A stretch of DNA of 56,599 bases from a bacterium (GTDB lineage: Bacteria > Auribacterota > Tritonobacteria > UBA1439). Positions 8,165 to 16,365 of this stretch are shown here, in pieces. The DNA is taken from contig JAQUPF010000014.1 in assembly GCA_028716845.1 (NCBI GenBank), positions 1 to 56,599 of the forward strand, in the 5' to 3' direction. Under the pieces are notes generated by a model. That model saw nothing but the letters and a program-made list of their open reading frames with translations. It made no database searches and had not been told where the DNA came from. Position numbers and translations under genes: made by a program. How positions within the stretch are numbered: position 1 is the first letter of the stretch; each line of letters begins with the position of its first letter.

Positions 8165-8833
8165 CTACTCCCTGCGCGCCAGGTAGATCGTCCCCGCGGG
8201 ATAGACGAGGAACTTCCGGTACGGGACGGTCCGCTCCAGGCGCAGGCCGCTCGCGGCGATGAGGCGCGCGATCGTGCGGGGATTCCTCGGGTGGAACGGC
8301 CCCGGTATCCGGACCGGGCGCGGCACGGCGCGGGGGAGGCGGCAGCGGACCCAGGTGATCGGGTCGAAGCGGACTGTCTGGGCGAGGAGCAGGCCGCCGG
8401 GCCGGATGATCGAGCGGGCGTCCTCGAGGAGATCCGCGATCTCGGCCCGGGAGAGGTAGCTCAGCAGGCCGATGCAGAGCATGATGTCGCAGGAAGCGGC
8501 GCGGAGGGGGAGCCGCACGGCGTCGGCGCGGACGAGCCGACCGCTCCCCGTCGTCGCCCTGCAGATGGAGAGCATCCGGCTCGAGAGGTCGACCCCTGTC
8601 CAGCGCGCCCCCTCGCCGATGAGGCGCCCGCCGTAGTGCCCGGGGCCGCAGCCGATCTCGATGACGTCGAGACCGGCGACATCCGGCAGGAGCGAGAGGC
8701 AGAGCGCCATCCGCCCCCTGACCCTCCGCTGCGCGTAGCCCTGGAGGAGCCCCCAGCGCGCGCCGGGGGAGTCGCGGTAGAGCCCGTCCCACTTCCGGGC
8801 CTCGTCGTCAAACAGCGGCCTGGGGTCGCCCAT
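8165..8833 (-). CDS. Class I SAM-dependent methyltransferase
   Basis: A 222-aa protein with the Rossmann methyltransferase motifs: VIEIGCGPGHYGG (SAM-binding motif I), GVDLSSRML (motif II acidic residue), DAVRLPL, and the post-motif RPGGLLLAQT. No signal peptide is present. The substrate is unknown. The neighbouring glycosyltransferase suggests a sugar, lipid or quinone-like acceptor. The promoter at 8848-8877 places the transcription start only about 8 nt upstream of the ATG at 8833, and no ribosome site is visible. Confidence 0.82.
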   Translation of the reverse strand: MGDPRPLFDDEARKWDGLYRDSPGARWGLLQGYAQRRVRGRMALCLSLLPDVAGLDVIEIGCGPGHYGGRLIGEGARWTGVDLSSRMLSICRATTGSGRLVRADAVRLPLRAASCDIMLCIGLLSYLSRAEIADLLEDARSIIRPGGLLLAQTVRFDPITWVRCRLPRAVPRPVRIPGPFHPRNPRTIARLIAASGLRLERTVPYRKFLVYPAGTIYLARRE

Positions 8834-8847
8834 AGCGGTCGAGGTGC

Positions 8848-8877
8848 ATTATACCCGATGCGGTGCGGCGGGAACAA
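8848..8877 (-). promoter_or_regulatory. Promoter of the methyltransferase-glycosyltransferase pair
   Basis: On the minus strand a perfect TATAAT (8848-8853) is preceded by TTGTTC (8872-8877) at 18 bp. The predicted start near 8841 gives a very short leader. Confidence 0.55.
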
Positions 8878-8903
8878 TGAACTCCGCGCAGCACGATGCA
8901 CCC

Positions 8904-9043
8904 CGAGCCACGGATCTTCACGGATACAACTACAGTTCAAAGTAAAAAGTTGAAAGTTCAAAGTGGAGTTCATCATTCTTTCGACTTTGAACTTTCAACT
9001 TTGGACTGTAGTTTGGATCCGTAGCCATCCGTGGTTGATTGGT
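8904..9043. repeat. Palindromic intergenic repeat, copy B
   Basis: This lies in the 351-bp gene-free gap 8834-9184. CCACGGATCTTCACGGAT-type words flank arms built of ACAGTTCAAAG, TTGAAAGTTCAAAGT and their complements ACTTTGAACTTTCAAC and GGACTGTAG, around a short centre with GTTCATCATTCTTTC. The whole can fold into one long hairpin. The right flank ends in ATCCGTGGTTGATTGG, close to copy A. Confidence 0.85.
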
Positions 9044-9072
9044 GCCTCTTCCACCGCCACAGAACACTTCTG

Positions 9073-9109
9073 ACGTCTTACTTCTCACGTCTCACGTCTT
9101 ACTTCTCAC
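9073..9109. repeat. Tandem word repeat before pgsA
   Basis: The 16-mer ACGTCTTACTTCTCAC occurs at 9073-9088 and again at 9094-9109, separated by GTCTC, and related TTCTCAC words follow. It is non-coding and differs from the palindromic element beside it. Confidence 0.8.
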
Positions 9110-9126
9110 AACTGCCCACTTCCCGC

Positions 9127-9155
9127 TTCTCACCGCCCGCCCCCGCGGGTATACT
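9127..9155 (+). promoter_or_regulatory. Promoter of pgsA-der
   Basis: TTCTCA (9127-9132) and TATACT (9150-9155) are spaced by 17 bp. The expected start near 9162 leaves about 23 nt before the pgsA ATG. Confidence 0.55.
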
Positions 9156-9184
9156 GTGGCGGTGGCTCGCGCGAAGGGGATCCG

Positions 9185-9745
9185 ATGCTCAATCTGCCCA
9201 ACATCATCACGCTCGGCCGCATCGTCCTCGTCCCGGTCTTCCTCGGCCTCGTCCTCCGCTACCGGGAGACGGGGGCGGAGTCGTTCCGCTGGTGGGCGGT
9301 GGCCGTCTTCTTCGTCGCGGCGGCGAGCGACGCCGTCGACGGGATGGTCGCCCGCCTCAAGGACCGGAAGACCGTCCTCGGGTCGTTCCTCGACCCGCTC
9401 GCCGACAAGCTCCTCCTCATCACCGCGGTCATCGTCCTCAGCATCCCCGTGGCGGGCCTCGCGCGCCTCCCGAGCTGGTTCCCGCTCCTCGTCATCAGCC
9501 GCGACCTGATCATCGTCCTCGGCTCGGCGCTCATCCACATGCTCGCCGGCAAGGTCACCCCGACGCCGCTCCCCGCGGGGAAGTGCACGACCTTCTTCCA
9601 GATGCTCACCGTCGTCTGGATCCTCCTGCGCGTCCCGCACCCCCTCCTCCCGCTCCTCCTCGCGACGCTCTTCACCGTCATCTCGGGGGGCGAGTACGTC
9701 GCCCTCGGCGTCCGGCAGCTCCATGAGAACGCGGAAGGACGCTGA
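9185..9745 (+). CDS. pgsA: CDP-diacylglycerol--glycerol-3-phosphate 3-phosphatidyltransferase
   Basis: A 186-aa integral membrane protein of the CDP-alcohol phosphatidyltransferase family. The catalytic signature is complete: Asp49, Asp52-Gly53, Ala56-Arg57, Gly66, Asp70 and Asp74. It would make phosphatidylglycerol phosphate from CDP-diacylglycerol and glycerol 3-phosphate in the inner membrane. Several hydrophobic helices are visible on either side of the motif. The length is normal for PgsA. The ATG has an AGGGGATCC stretch upstream. The gene overlaps der by 23 bp. Other alcohol acceptors are possible, but the PNIITLGRI start and the size favour PgsA. Confidence 0.88.
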   Translation: MLNLPNIITLGRIVLVPVFLGLVLRYRETGAESFRWWAVAVFFVAAASDAVDGMVARLKDRKTVLGSFLDPLADKLLLITAVIVLSIPVAGLARLPSWFPLLVISRDLIIVLGSALIHMLAGKVTPTPLPAGKCTTFFQMLTVVWILLRVPHPLLPLLLATLFTVISGGEYVALGVRQLHENAEGR

Positions 9746-11072
9746 GCGGGGCGGCGGCCCCGCCCGCACGGTCGCCGTCATCGGCAGGCCGAACGTCGGC
9801 AAGTCCGCCCTTTTCAACCGGCTCGCGGGGAAGCGGATCTCGATCGTGGATCCGACCGCGGGCCTCACCCGCGACCGCGTCGCCGCCGACGTCTCCCACG
9901 GCGGCGTCTCGTTCACGCTCGTGGACACCGGTGGTCTCGATTTCGACCGGGCGGCCGGCGTCCGGGAGATGGCGCGACGCCAGGCGGCGCGCGCCGTCGC
10001 GGAGGCGGATACCGTCATCCTCGTGACGGACGTCCAGGAGGGGCTCGTCCCCCTCGACCGCGACATCGCCGATCTCGCCCGGCGCGCCTCGAAGCGGGTC
10101 ATCGTCGCCGCGAACAAGGCCGACAACGCGGACCTCGAGGCGGCGGCGGCGGAGTTCCACCGCCTCGGCTTTCCCGATCTCTTCCCCGTGTCGGCGACGC
10201 ACGGCCGGGGCGCGGGCGCCCTCCTCGACGCCGTCGCGTCGGGCATCCGGCCGGGGGCGGGGAACGCCGGGCCGGCGCCGTTCAGGATCGCGGTCCTGGG
10301 GAGGCCGAACGTCGGCAAGTCGTCCTACGTGAACAGGATCCTCGGCGAGGAGCGGATGATCATCGACGCCGCGCCGGGGACGACGCGCGACGCGGTTGAC
10401 GTGCGCGCCGCGTGGCGCGGCCGCCCCCTGACGCTCATCGACACCGCCGGCGTGCGCCGGAAGGGGAAGGTGCGGACGACCGCCGATTTCTTCAGCCTCG
10501 CGCGCACGCGGGCGAGCATCCGCCGGTGCGACCTGGCGCTCCTCCTCGTCGACGCCGCGGAGGGGCCGTCGGGCCAGGACGAGCGGATCGCCCGGTCCGT
10601 CCTCGACGCCGGGAAGGGATGCGTCCTCTGCGTCAACAAGTGGGACCTCGCCGGCGGGACGAGCCGGCGCGAGTACCGCGCGGCGATGCGCCGCCGGGCG
10701 CGTTTCCTCGACCACGTCCCCGTCGTCTTCATGTCGGCGCGGACCGGCTTCGGCATCGCCTCGTCGCTCGAGGCCGCCTTCCTCGTCCGGGAGCAGATGG
10801 AGAAGCGCGTCCCGACGCCGAGGCTCAACAGGACCCTCCACGGGGCGTGGGAGGGGCGGAATCCGCCGGCGCGCGGCAGGCGGCCGTGCCGCTTCTTCTA
10901 TGCCGCCCAGACGGGCGTGCGGCCGCCCTCGTTCGTCCTCTTCGTCAGCGACCGGGCGCTCCTCGACGCATCCTACGCGAACTTCCTCGAGAACGCCCTC
11001 CGCCGGGCCTTTGGATTCGAGGGGGCGCCGATCCGGCTGGCGTTCAGGAACCGGCGCGAGCCCCGAAGGTAA
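9723..11072 (+). CDS. der: Ribosome biogenesis GTPase Der (EngA)
   Basis: A 449-aa protein with two GTPase domains in tandem, the hallmark of Der, which acts in 50S subunit assembly. Domain 1 has GRPNVGKS at 21-28, DTGGL and NKAD. Domain 2 has a second GRPNVGKS near 192-199, DTAGV and NKWD. The C-terminal KH-like domain has the usual RFFYAAQTGVRPPSFVLFVS and ends in a basic tail. It overlaps pgsA by 23 bp. The last ~45 bp of the gene are copied in inverted orientation at about 13205-13249, upstream of rpsA (see the 11028-13249 entry). Confidence 0.95.
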   Translation: MRTRKDAERGGGPARTVAVIGRPNVGKSALFNRLAGKRISIVDPTAGLTRDRVAADVSHGGVSFTLVDTGGLDFDRAAGVREMARRQAARAVAEADTVILVTDVQEGLVPLDRDIADLARRASKRVIVAANKADNADLEAAAAEFHRLGFPDLFPVSATHGRGAGALLDAVASGIRPGAGNAGPAPFRIAVLGRPNVGKSSYVNRILGEERMIIDAAPGTTRDAVDVRAAWRGRPLTLIDTAGVRRKGKVRTTADFFSLARTRASIRRCDLALLLVDAAEGPSGQDERIARSVLDAGKGCVLCVNKWDLAGGTSRREYRAAMRRRARFLDHVPVVFMSARTGFGIASSLEAAFLVREQMEKRVPTPRLNRTLHGAWEGRNPPARGRRPCRFFYAAQTGVRPPSFVLFVSDRALLDASYANFLENALRRAFGFEGAPIRLAFRNRREPRR

Positions 11073-11077
11073 GAAGA

Positions 11078-11222
11078 ACCAATCCACCACGGATTCGCGC
11101 TGATCCAAACTACAGTCCAAAGTTGAAAGTTCAAAGTCGAAAGAATGATGAACTCCACTTTGAACTTTCGACTTTCAACTTTTAACTGTAGCTGGATCCG
11201 CGGCCATCCGTGGTGGATTTGT
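11078..11222. repeat. Palindromic intergenic repeat, copy C
   Basis: It has the same architecture as copy B but in opposite orientation: AACCAATCCACCACGGAT, then the ACTACAGTCCAAAG/TTGAAAGTTCAAAG arm, a centre with GAATGATGAACTCC, the complementary arm, then GGATCCGCGG and CATCCGTGGTGG. It fills the gap between der and the plsY promoter. Confidence 0.85.
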
Positions 11223-11272
11223 TCATGTTGCCTGTTCATGGTGCCTGGTGGTGGAACCGGCCGGGCATCGTG

Positions 11273-11278
11273 TATAAT
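11273..11278 (+). promoter_or_regulatory. Probable -10 element of plsY
   Basis: A perfect TATAAT lies 24 bp before the plsY ATG. No convincing -35 is seen at 16-18 bp. The predicted leader is about 17 nt and includes GGAAGGGGG as ribosome site. Confidence 0.45.
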
Positions 11279-11301
11279 ACGGCACCCGGAAGGGGGATCG
11301 C

Positions 11302-11925
11302 ATGGATGCCGCCGCGCGTTTCCTGCTCATGCTCGCCGCCGCCTACGTCGTCGGCTCGGTCCCGACCGCCTACCTCATGGGGCGTCTCACGCGGGGGATC
11401 GACATCCGGGACTACGGCAGCGGGAACGTCGGCGCGACGAACGTCATGCGCGTCCTCGGCACCGCCGCGGGGCTCGTGACGCTCGGCATCGACGCGCTGA
11501 AGGGGTACCTTGTCGTCTTCCTCGTCCCTCTCCTCCTGTACCCGGGCGGGGAGGCCCTCCCCCTCTGGAGGATCGCGTCCTGCCTCGCCGTCGTCGCGGG
11601 CCACAACTGGATGCTCTTCCTCCGGTTCACGGGCGGGAAGGGGGTCGCGACGGCCGGCGGATCGTTCCTCGCCCTCTCGCCGCTCGCAGCGCTCTCGGCC
11701 GTCGGCGTCTGGGGCGCGGTCGTCGCATGCACGCGCTACGTTTCGCTCGGATCGATCGCGGCCGGGATCGCGCTTCCCGTGTTCATGTTCCTCTACGGTG
11801 ATCCCGCCGTCTACGGCTGGTTCGCCGTCCTCGTCGCCGCGGGCCTCATCGCGAAGCACCGCGAGAACCTCAGGCGGCTGCTCGCGGGGACCGAGCGGCG
11901 GTTGGGGGAGCGGGTGGGGGAGTGA
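11302..11925 (+). CDS. plsY: Glycerol-3-phosphate acyltransferase PlsY
   Basis: A 207-aa membrane protein. It has the PlsY signatures YVVGSVPTAYLMGR near the N-terminus, the GSGNVGATN motif (about residues 40-48), GHNWMLFLRFTGGKGVAT (the conserved glycine and lysine segment), and a C-terminal KHRENLRRLL. It acylates glycerol 3-phosphate from acyl-phosphate at the inner membrane, the first step of phospholipid synthesis. Several transmembrane helices are apparent. gpsA, which makes its substrate, follows 30 bp downstream, so the pair forms a logical operon. Confidence 0.94.
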   Translation: MDAAARFLLMLAAAYVVGSVPTAYLMGRLTRGIDIRDYGSGNVGATNVMRVLGTAAGLVTLGIDALKGYLVVFLVPLLLYPGGEALPLWRIASCLAVVAGHNWMLFLRFTGGKGVATAGGSFLALSPLAALSAVGVWGAVVACTRYVSLGSIAAGIALPVFMFLYGDPAVYGWFAVLVAAGLIAKHRENLRRLLAGTERRLGERVGE

Positions 11926-11955
11926 TGCCCGATCCGGCATGGAGGAGGTGAAGCG

Positions 11956-13035
11956 ATGAAACGGCGGGTCGGAGGGGCAAAGAGGGAGGGCCGGCGAATG
12001 GCCGGGCCTTCCGACGCGCAGCCGCTCCGCGTCGCGGTCCTCGGCGACGGCGGATGGGGGACGACGCTCGCAATCCTCCTGCACCGGAAGGGGATCGACG
12101 CGGTCCTCTGGGGCGCCTTCCCCTCCTACGTTGACTACCTGCGCCGGAAGCGGATCAACAGGAAGTTCCTGCCCGGCGTCGCCATTCCAGGGGGGCTGCG
12201 CATCACCGCCGATCTCGCGGAGGCGATCGGGGGGGCGCAGGTCGTCATCGCCGCCGTCCCCTCGCAGTACATGCGGACGGTCTGCCGCAGGGCCGCCCCG
12301 CTCATCGCCGGCGCGAAGGGGAGCGGCCCCCGCCTCGTCATCAGCGGCGCGAAGGGGATCGAGCCCCGGACGCTCATGCGGATGTCGGAGGTCATCGGCG
12401 AGGAGATCCCCGGCGTGCCGGTGGCGGTCCTCTCCGGTCCGAGCCACGCCGAGGAGGTCGCCCGGGGCCTGCCGACGACCGTCGTCGTCGCCTCCGGCAC
12501 GCCGGGGATCGCGAACGGGGCCCAGCGGCTCCTCATGACGGATCGGTTCAGGGTGTACACGAACCGCGATCCCCTCGGCGTCGAGATCTCCGGCGCGGTC
12601 AAGAACGTCATCGCCATCGCAGCGGGGGCGGCGGACGGCCTCGGCTTCGGCGACAACGCCAAGGCTGCCATCATCACGCGGGGGATCGTGGAGATCGCGC
12701 GGCTCGGCGTCAGGATGGGGGCGCGGCCGGAGACGTTCGCGGGGCTCGCGGGCATCGGCGACCTCATCACGACCTGCATCAGCGGGTACGGCCGGAACCG
12801 GCGCGTCGGGACGATGATCGCCGCCGGCAGGTCCCTCCGATCGATCGTCGAGGGGATGGAGATGGTGGCCGAGGGGATCCGGACGACGAGGGCGGCGTAC
12901 AGGCTCTCCCGCATGCACCAGGTCGAGATGCCGATCACCGAGCAGGTGCACGCCATCCTCTACCGGGGGAAGGATCCGGAGGTCGCCGTCCGCGATCTCA
13001 TGGCGCGGAGCCCGAAGTCGGAAACCGAACGGTGA
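11956..13035 (+). CDS. gpsA: NAD(P)-dependent glycerol-3-phosphate dehydrogenase
   Basis: A 359-aa cytoplasmic enzyme that reduces dihydroxyacetone phosphate to glycerol 3-phosphate for phospholipid synthesis. The Rossmann motif is GDGGWG (30-35). SGAKGIEP, SGPSHAEEVARGLPT, the catalytic lysine Lys216 in AVKNVIAIAAG, and GIGDLITTC/GRNRRVG are all present. The ATG at 11956 is favoured by GGAGGTGA about 6 nt upstream. It adds a basic tail of about 24 residues before the usual start, and Met15 (11998) is an alternative. It follows plsY by 30 bp. Confidence 0.93.
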   Translation: MKRRVGGAKREGRRMAGPSDAQPLRVAVLGDGGWGTTLAILLHRKGIDAVLWGAFPSYVDYLRRKRINRKFLPGVAIPGGLRITADLAEAIGGAQVVIAAVPSQYMRTVCRRAAPLIAGAKGSGPRLVISGAKGIEPRTLMRMSEVIGEEIPGVPVAVLSGPSHAEEVARGLPTTVVVASGTPGIANGAQRLLMTDRFRVYTNRDPLGVEISGAVKNVIAIAAGAADGLGFGDNAKAAIITRGIVEIARLGVRMGARPETFAGLAGIGDLITTCISGYGRNRRVGTMIAAGRSLRSIVEGMEMVAEGIRTTRAAYRLSRMHQVEMPITEQVHAILYRGKDPEVAVRDLMARSPKSETER

Positions 13036-13062
13036 TGCGGGATGCCGCCCGCCGGGGATTTT

Positions 13063-13204
13063 CACCGATCATCGACGGATGCAACTACAGTTCAAAGTTG
13101 AAAGTCGAAAGTTCAAGGTGGAGTTCATCATTCTTTCGACTTTGAACTTTCAACTTTGGACTGTAGTTTGGATCCGCGCGAATCCGTGGTAGAGTGGTTC
13201 ATCT
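13063..13204. repeat. Palindromic intergenic repeat, copy D
   Basis: It lies in the 312-bp gap 13036-13347 together with the rpsA promoter. Arms ACTACAGTTCAAAGTTGAAAG and CTTTCAACTTTGGACTGTAG-type words surround GGAGTTCATCATTC, the same centre as copy B. The right side runs on into a copy of the der 3' end. Confidence 0.85.
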
Positions 13205-13260
13205 TACCCGCGGGGCTCGCGCCGGTTCCTGAACGCCGGCCGGATCGGCCGGATCGGCCG

Positions 13261-13289
13261 TTGACACCGCACCCGCCGGATGGTACTCT
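13261..13289 (+). promoter_or_regulatory. Promoter of rpsA
   Basis: A consensus TTGACA (13261-13266) and TACTCT (13284-13289) are spaced by 17 bp, with an extended TGg directly before the -10. The start near 13296 gives a leader of about 50 nt containing AAGGAGG. Confidence 0.7.
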
Positions 13290-13347
13290 GTGCCCCTTGC
13301 GGACGAGCAGCGCGCTGCGCCCGCGGGAAGGAGGATTGGAAGAATCA

Positions 13348-15105
13348 ATGGTACTTGACAACCACCTCGACGCGTCCCTGCTGGACAAGGGCCGGGAGGA
13401 GCGCGAGCGGAAGGAACAGCAGCGCGAGGAGATGCGCAAGCTCTACGCGGAATCCTTCAAGGACATCCGCCAGGGCGGGATCGTCGACGGCACCATCGTC
13501 GACCTCAGGGACGACCACGTCGTCGTCGACATCGGCTACAAGTCGGAGGGGATCGTCCCCATCGAGGAGTTCGCCAACAGGGGCGAGCTCAAGGTGGGCG
13601 ACAAGGTGCAGGTCTTTCTCGAGTCGAAGGAGAACCAGGACGGCGTGGTGGTGCTCTCCAAGACCAAGGCCGACAAGCTCAGCCATTGGGAGGAAACGGT
13701 CAAGCTCTGCAACGAGGGGAAGATCGTCACCGGGAGGGTGCTCCGGAAGGTGAAGGGCGGCCTCATGGTGGACATCGGTCTGGACGCGTTCCTCCCCGCC
13801 TCGCACATCGGCCTCCGCCACGTGAAGAACCTGGACAGCTTTGTGGGGAAGGAGCTCGAGTTCAAGGTCATCAAGATCAACCCCGAGCGGCGGAACGTCG
13901 TCCTGTCGCGACGCGTTCTCCTCGAGGAGGAGCGCAGGAAGCAGCGGGACAAGGTGCTCTCCACGATCAAGGCCGGCGACATCATCACCGGCGAGGTCAA
14001 GAACATCACGGACTTCGGCGCCTTCATCGATCTGAACGGCATCGACGGCCTCCTCCACATCACCGACATGAGCTGGGGGAGGGTCAGCCACCCGTCCGAG
14101 GTGCTCGCGGTCGGCGACAAGATCACGGTGAAGGTCCTCGACGTCGACCGGGGCCGCGAGCGGATCTCGCTCGGCCTCAAACAGCTCGCCCCGAACCCGT
14201 GGGACGGCGTCGAGGAGCGGTACCCGCCCGGGTCGAAGGTGAAGGGGCGCGTCGTCAACATCGTGCAGTACGGCGCCTTCATCGAGCTCGAGCGGGGGGT
14301 CGAGGGACTCGTCCACATCTCCGAGCTGTCGTGGACGAAGAAGGTCGGCCACCCCTCAGAGATACTCGGCATCGGCGACGTCGTCGAGGCGATGGTGCTC
14401 GGCATCGACCGCGACGCGCAGCGGATTTCGCTCGGGCTCCGGCAGATCGAGACGAACCCGTGGACGGGCGTCGAGGAGAAGTACGCGCCGGAGATGGTCG
14501 TCCGCGGCAAGGTGCGCAACATCGTCCCGTACGGGGCGTTCGTCGAGATCGACGACGGCATCGAGGGGCTCCTCCACATATCGGACATATCGTGGACGCG
14601 GAAGCTCAACCACCCGTCCGAGGTGCTCAAGCGGGGCGAGGTGGTGGAGGCGAAGATCCTCTCCGTCGACCGGGAGAACAAGAAAATCGCGCTCGGCATG
14701 AAGCAGCTCGCGGCCAATCCCTGGGACGACGTCGAGGCCAAGTACCGCGTGGGCCAGATCGTGAGCGGAACGGTGAGCAACATCACCGGCTTCGGACTCT
14801 TCGTGGACCTCGGCGGCGGCATCGAGGGGCTCGTCCACATCTCCCAGGTCGACAAGCGGCCCGACGAGGACATCAAGGCCGCCTACAAGACCGGCGACCG
14901 GGTGCGGGCGCGGATCCTCCGGATCGACGCGTCGGAGCGGAAGATCGGCCTGAGCATCAAGGAGTGTCCCCCCGGCGAGGATACGGACGAGGGGGAAGCC
15001 CCCGCCGCCGGTCGGCAGGACGCGTCGCTCGACAACCCGGTTCTCGGACACGACATCGACATCCCCGGCATCAACCCCGACGAGCGGGAAGAACGGCGCC
15101 GCTGA
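13348..15105 (+). CDS. rpsA: 30S ribosomal protein S1
   Basis: A 585-aa protein with six S1/OB-fold RNA-binding repeats, starting near residues 30, 125, 205, 290, 380 and 465. Each later repeat has the pattern G-x-V-x-N-I-x-x-[FY]-G-[AL]-F followed by G-[IV]-[ED]-G-L-[LV]-H-I-[ST]. The two N-terminal repeats are more divergent, as usual for S1. It binds mRNA on the small subunit. The acidic, low-complexity end (from about residue 555) is not conserved. The ATG is chosen because AAGGAGG lies 13 nt upstream and the family start (short charged helix before repeat 1) matches. Confidence 0.95.
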   Translation: MVLDNHLDASLLDKGREERERKEQQREEMRKLYAESFKDIRQGGIVDGTIVDLRDDHVVVDIGYKSEGIVPIEEFANRGELKVGDKVQVFLESKENQDGVVVLSKTKADKLSHWEETVKLCNEGKIVTGRVLRKVKGGLMVDIGLDAFLPASHIGLRHVKNLDSFVGKELEFKVIKINPERRNVVLSRRVLLEEERRKQRDKVLSTIKAGDIITGEVKNITDFGAFIDLNGIDGLLHITDMSWGRVSHPSEVLAVGDKITVKVLDVDRGRERISLGLKQLAPNPWDGVEERYPPGSKVKGRVVNIVQYGAFIELERGVEGLVHISELSWTKKVGHPSEILGIGDVVEAMVLGIDRDAQRISLGLRQIETNPWTGVEEKYAPEMVVRGKVRNIVPYGAFVEIDDGIEGLLHISDISWTRKLNHPSEVLKRGEVVEAKILSVDRENKKIALGMKQLAANPWDDVEAKYRVGQIVSGTVSNITGFGLFVDLGGGIEGLVHISQVDKRPDEDIKAAYKTGDRVRARILRIDASERKIGLSIKECPPGEDTDEGEAPAAGRQDASLDNPVLGHDIDIPGINPDEREERRR

Positions 15106-15153
15106 TCGGGCGGGGTGCCCCGCCGGGGGCCGGACGGCCGCGGCTGGTGACCC

Positions 15154-16365
15154 ATGCCCCGAGAGAGCATCGACTCCCGGATCGCGCGCATCAGGAAGGG
15201 CGCGGTCTCCCTCGAGACGGAGGCCGAGCTTGCGGCGCGGCTCCGCGAGGGGCGGCCGCTCAGGGTGAAGCTCGGCGCCGATCCGAGCGCGCCGGACCTC
15301 CACCTCGGCCACACGGTCGTCCTCAGCAAGCTCCGGGCGTTCCAGGACATGGGGCACGAGGTCGTCTTCATCATCGGCGACTTCACGGCTCGCATCGGCG
15401 ACCCGAGCGGCAGGTCGAAGACGAGGCCGCAGCTGTCCCGGGACGAGGTCGAGCGCAACGCGGAGACCTACACGGCCCAGGTATTCAGGATCCTCGACCC
15501 CGGGCGGACGCGGGTGGTCTCCAACAGCGCGTGGCTCGACCCGCTCCGCTTCGAGGACCTCATCCGGCTCGCCTCGACCGTGACCGTCGCCCAGATGCTC
15601 CAGCGGGACGACTACGCGTCGCGGTACGCGGCGGGAGTCCCCATATCGCTGCACGAGTTCCTCTACCCGCTCGCCCAGGCGTACGACTCGATCCGGATCG
15701 AGGCCGACGTGGAGATCGGCGGGACCGACCAGACATTCAACCTCCTCCTCGCGCGGGAGCTCCAGCGGGCGTTCGGCCAGCGGCCGCAGGTGATCATGAC
15801 CATGCCCCTCCTCGTGGGCCTCGACGGCGTCGAGAAGATGAGCAAAAGCCTCGGCAACCATGTCGGCATCACCGAGCCGGCGTTCGAGATCTTCGGCAAG
15901 CTCATGAGCATCTCGGACGACCTCATGCCGCGGTACGTGGAGCTCCTGACGGACCTCGACTTCGACGACCTCCGGTCCCGCCTCGGCCATCCGATGGAGA
16001 TCAAGATGGCGCTCGCGGGCGAGATCGTCCGGCGCTTCCACGGCGACGAGGCCGCGCGCTCGGCGCGGGAGAACTTCACGATCGCCTATTCGAGAAAGGG
16101 GATTCCGGACGACGGCGACTGGGTGCGGGAGATCGCGCTCCCGCCGGGGAGCCACTGGCTCCCGCAGGTCATGAAGGACTGCGGCCTCGCCGCGAGCACC
16201 TCGGAGGCGAGGAGGCTCATGCGCCAGGGCGCGGTCCGGATCGACGACGTGAAGGTCACCGACGAGCAGGCCGTTCTGGAGATCGGCGAAGGCGACCGCG
16301 ATCGGAAAATCCTCAGGGTCGGGAGAAAAAAAATCGCCCGCATCGGAGCCCGCCCGACGGCGTAG
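15154..16365 (+). CDS. tyrS: Tyrosyl-tRNA synthetase
   Basis: A 403-aa class I aminoacyl-tRNA synthetase. The HIGH-type motif is HLGH (50-53) and the second signature is KMSKS (228-232) followed by LGN. The tyrosine-binding segment (YPLAQAYDS then GGTDQTFN) is present. A C-terminal S4-like RNA-binding domain begins near residue 345 (TSEARRLMRQGAVRIDD). The length fits the TyrS subgroup with one S4 domain. It follows rpsA by 48 bp and may share its transcript. No clear terminator follows before the rRNA promoter. Confidence 0.95.
   Translation: MPRESIDSRIARIRKGAVSLETEAELAARLREGRPLRVKLGADPSAPDLHLGHTVVLSKLRAFQDMGHEVVFIIGDFTARIGDPSGRSKTRPQLSRDEVERNAETYTAQVFRILDPGRTRVVSNSAWLDPLRFEDLIRLASTVTVAQMLQRDDYASRYAAGVPISLHEFLYPLAQAYDSIRIEADVEIGGTDQTFNLLLARELQRAFGQRPQVIMTMPLLVGLDGVEKMSKSLGNHVGITEPAFEIFGKLMSISDDLMPRYVELLTDLDFDDLRSRLGHPMEIKMALAGEIVRRFHGDEAARSARENFTIAYSRKGIPDDGDWVREIALPPGSHWLPQVMKDCGLAASTSEARRLMRQGAVRIDDVKVTDEQAVLEIGEGDRDRKILRVGRKKIARIGARPTA

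Larger units (their letters stand above)
11028..13249. other. plsY-gpsA segment flanked by a ~173-bp inverted duplication
   Basis: The left arm (about 11028-11200: der 3' end plus repeat copy C) and the right arm (about 13075-13249: repeat copy D plus a copied der end) are reverse complements. I count about 11 differences in 173 positions by eye. The matched part includes GGAACCGGCGCGAGCCCC, which is coding sequence in der but non-coding on the right side. So one arm was copied from the other together with flanking DNA, and the segment between could in principle invert. Confidence 0.85.

Noticed and set aside
1362-13204. Repeats considered as a CRISPR array
   Set aside because: Spacing is irregular, the units are palindromic rather than direct with unique spacers, and no cas genes are present.
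1362-13204. Repeats considered as insertion sequences
   Set aside because: No transposase frame or fragment was found in or beside any copy.
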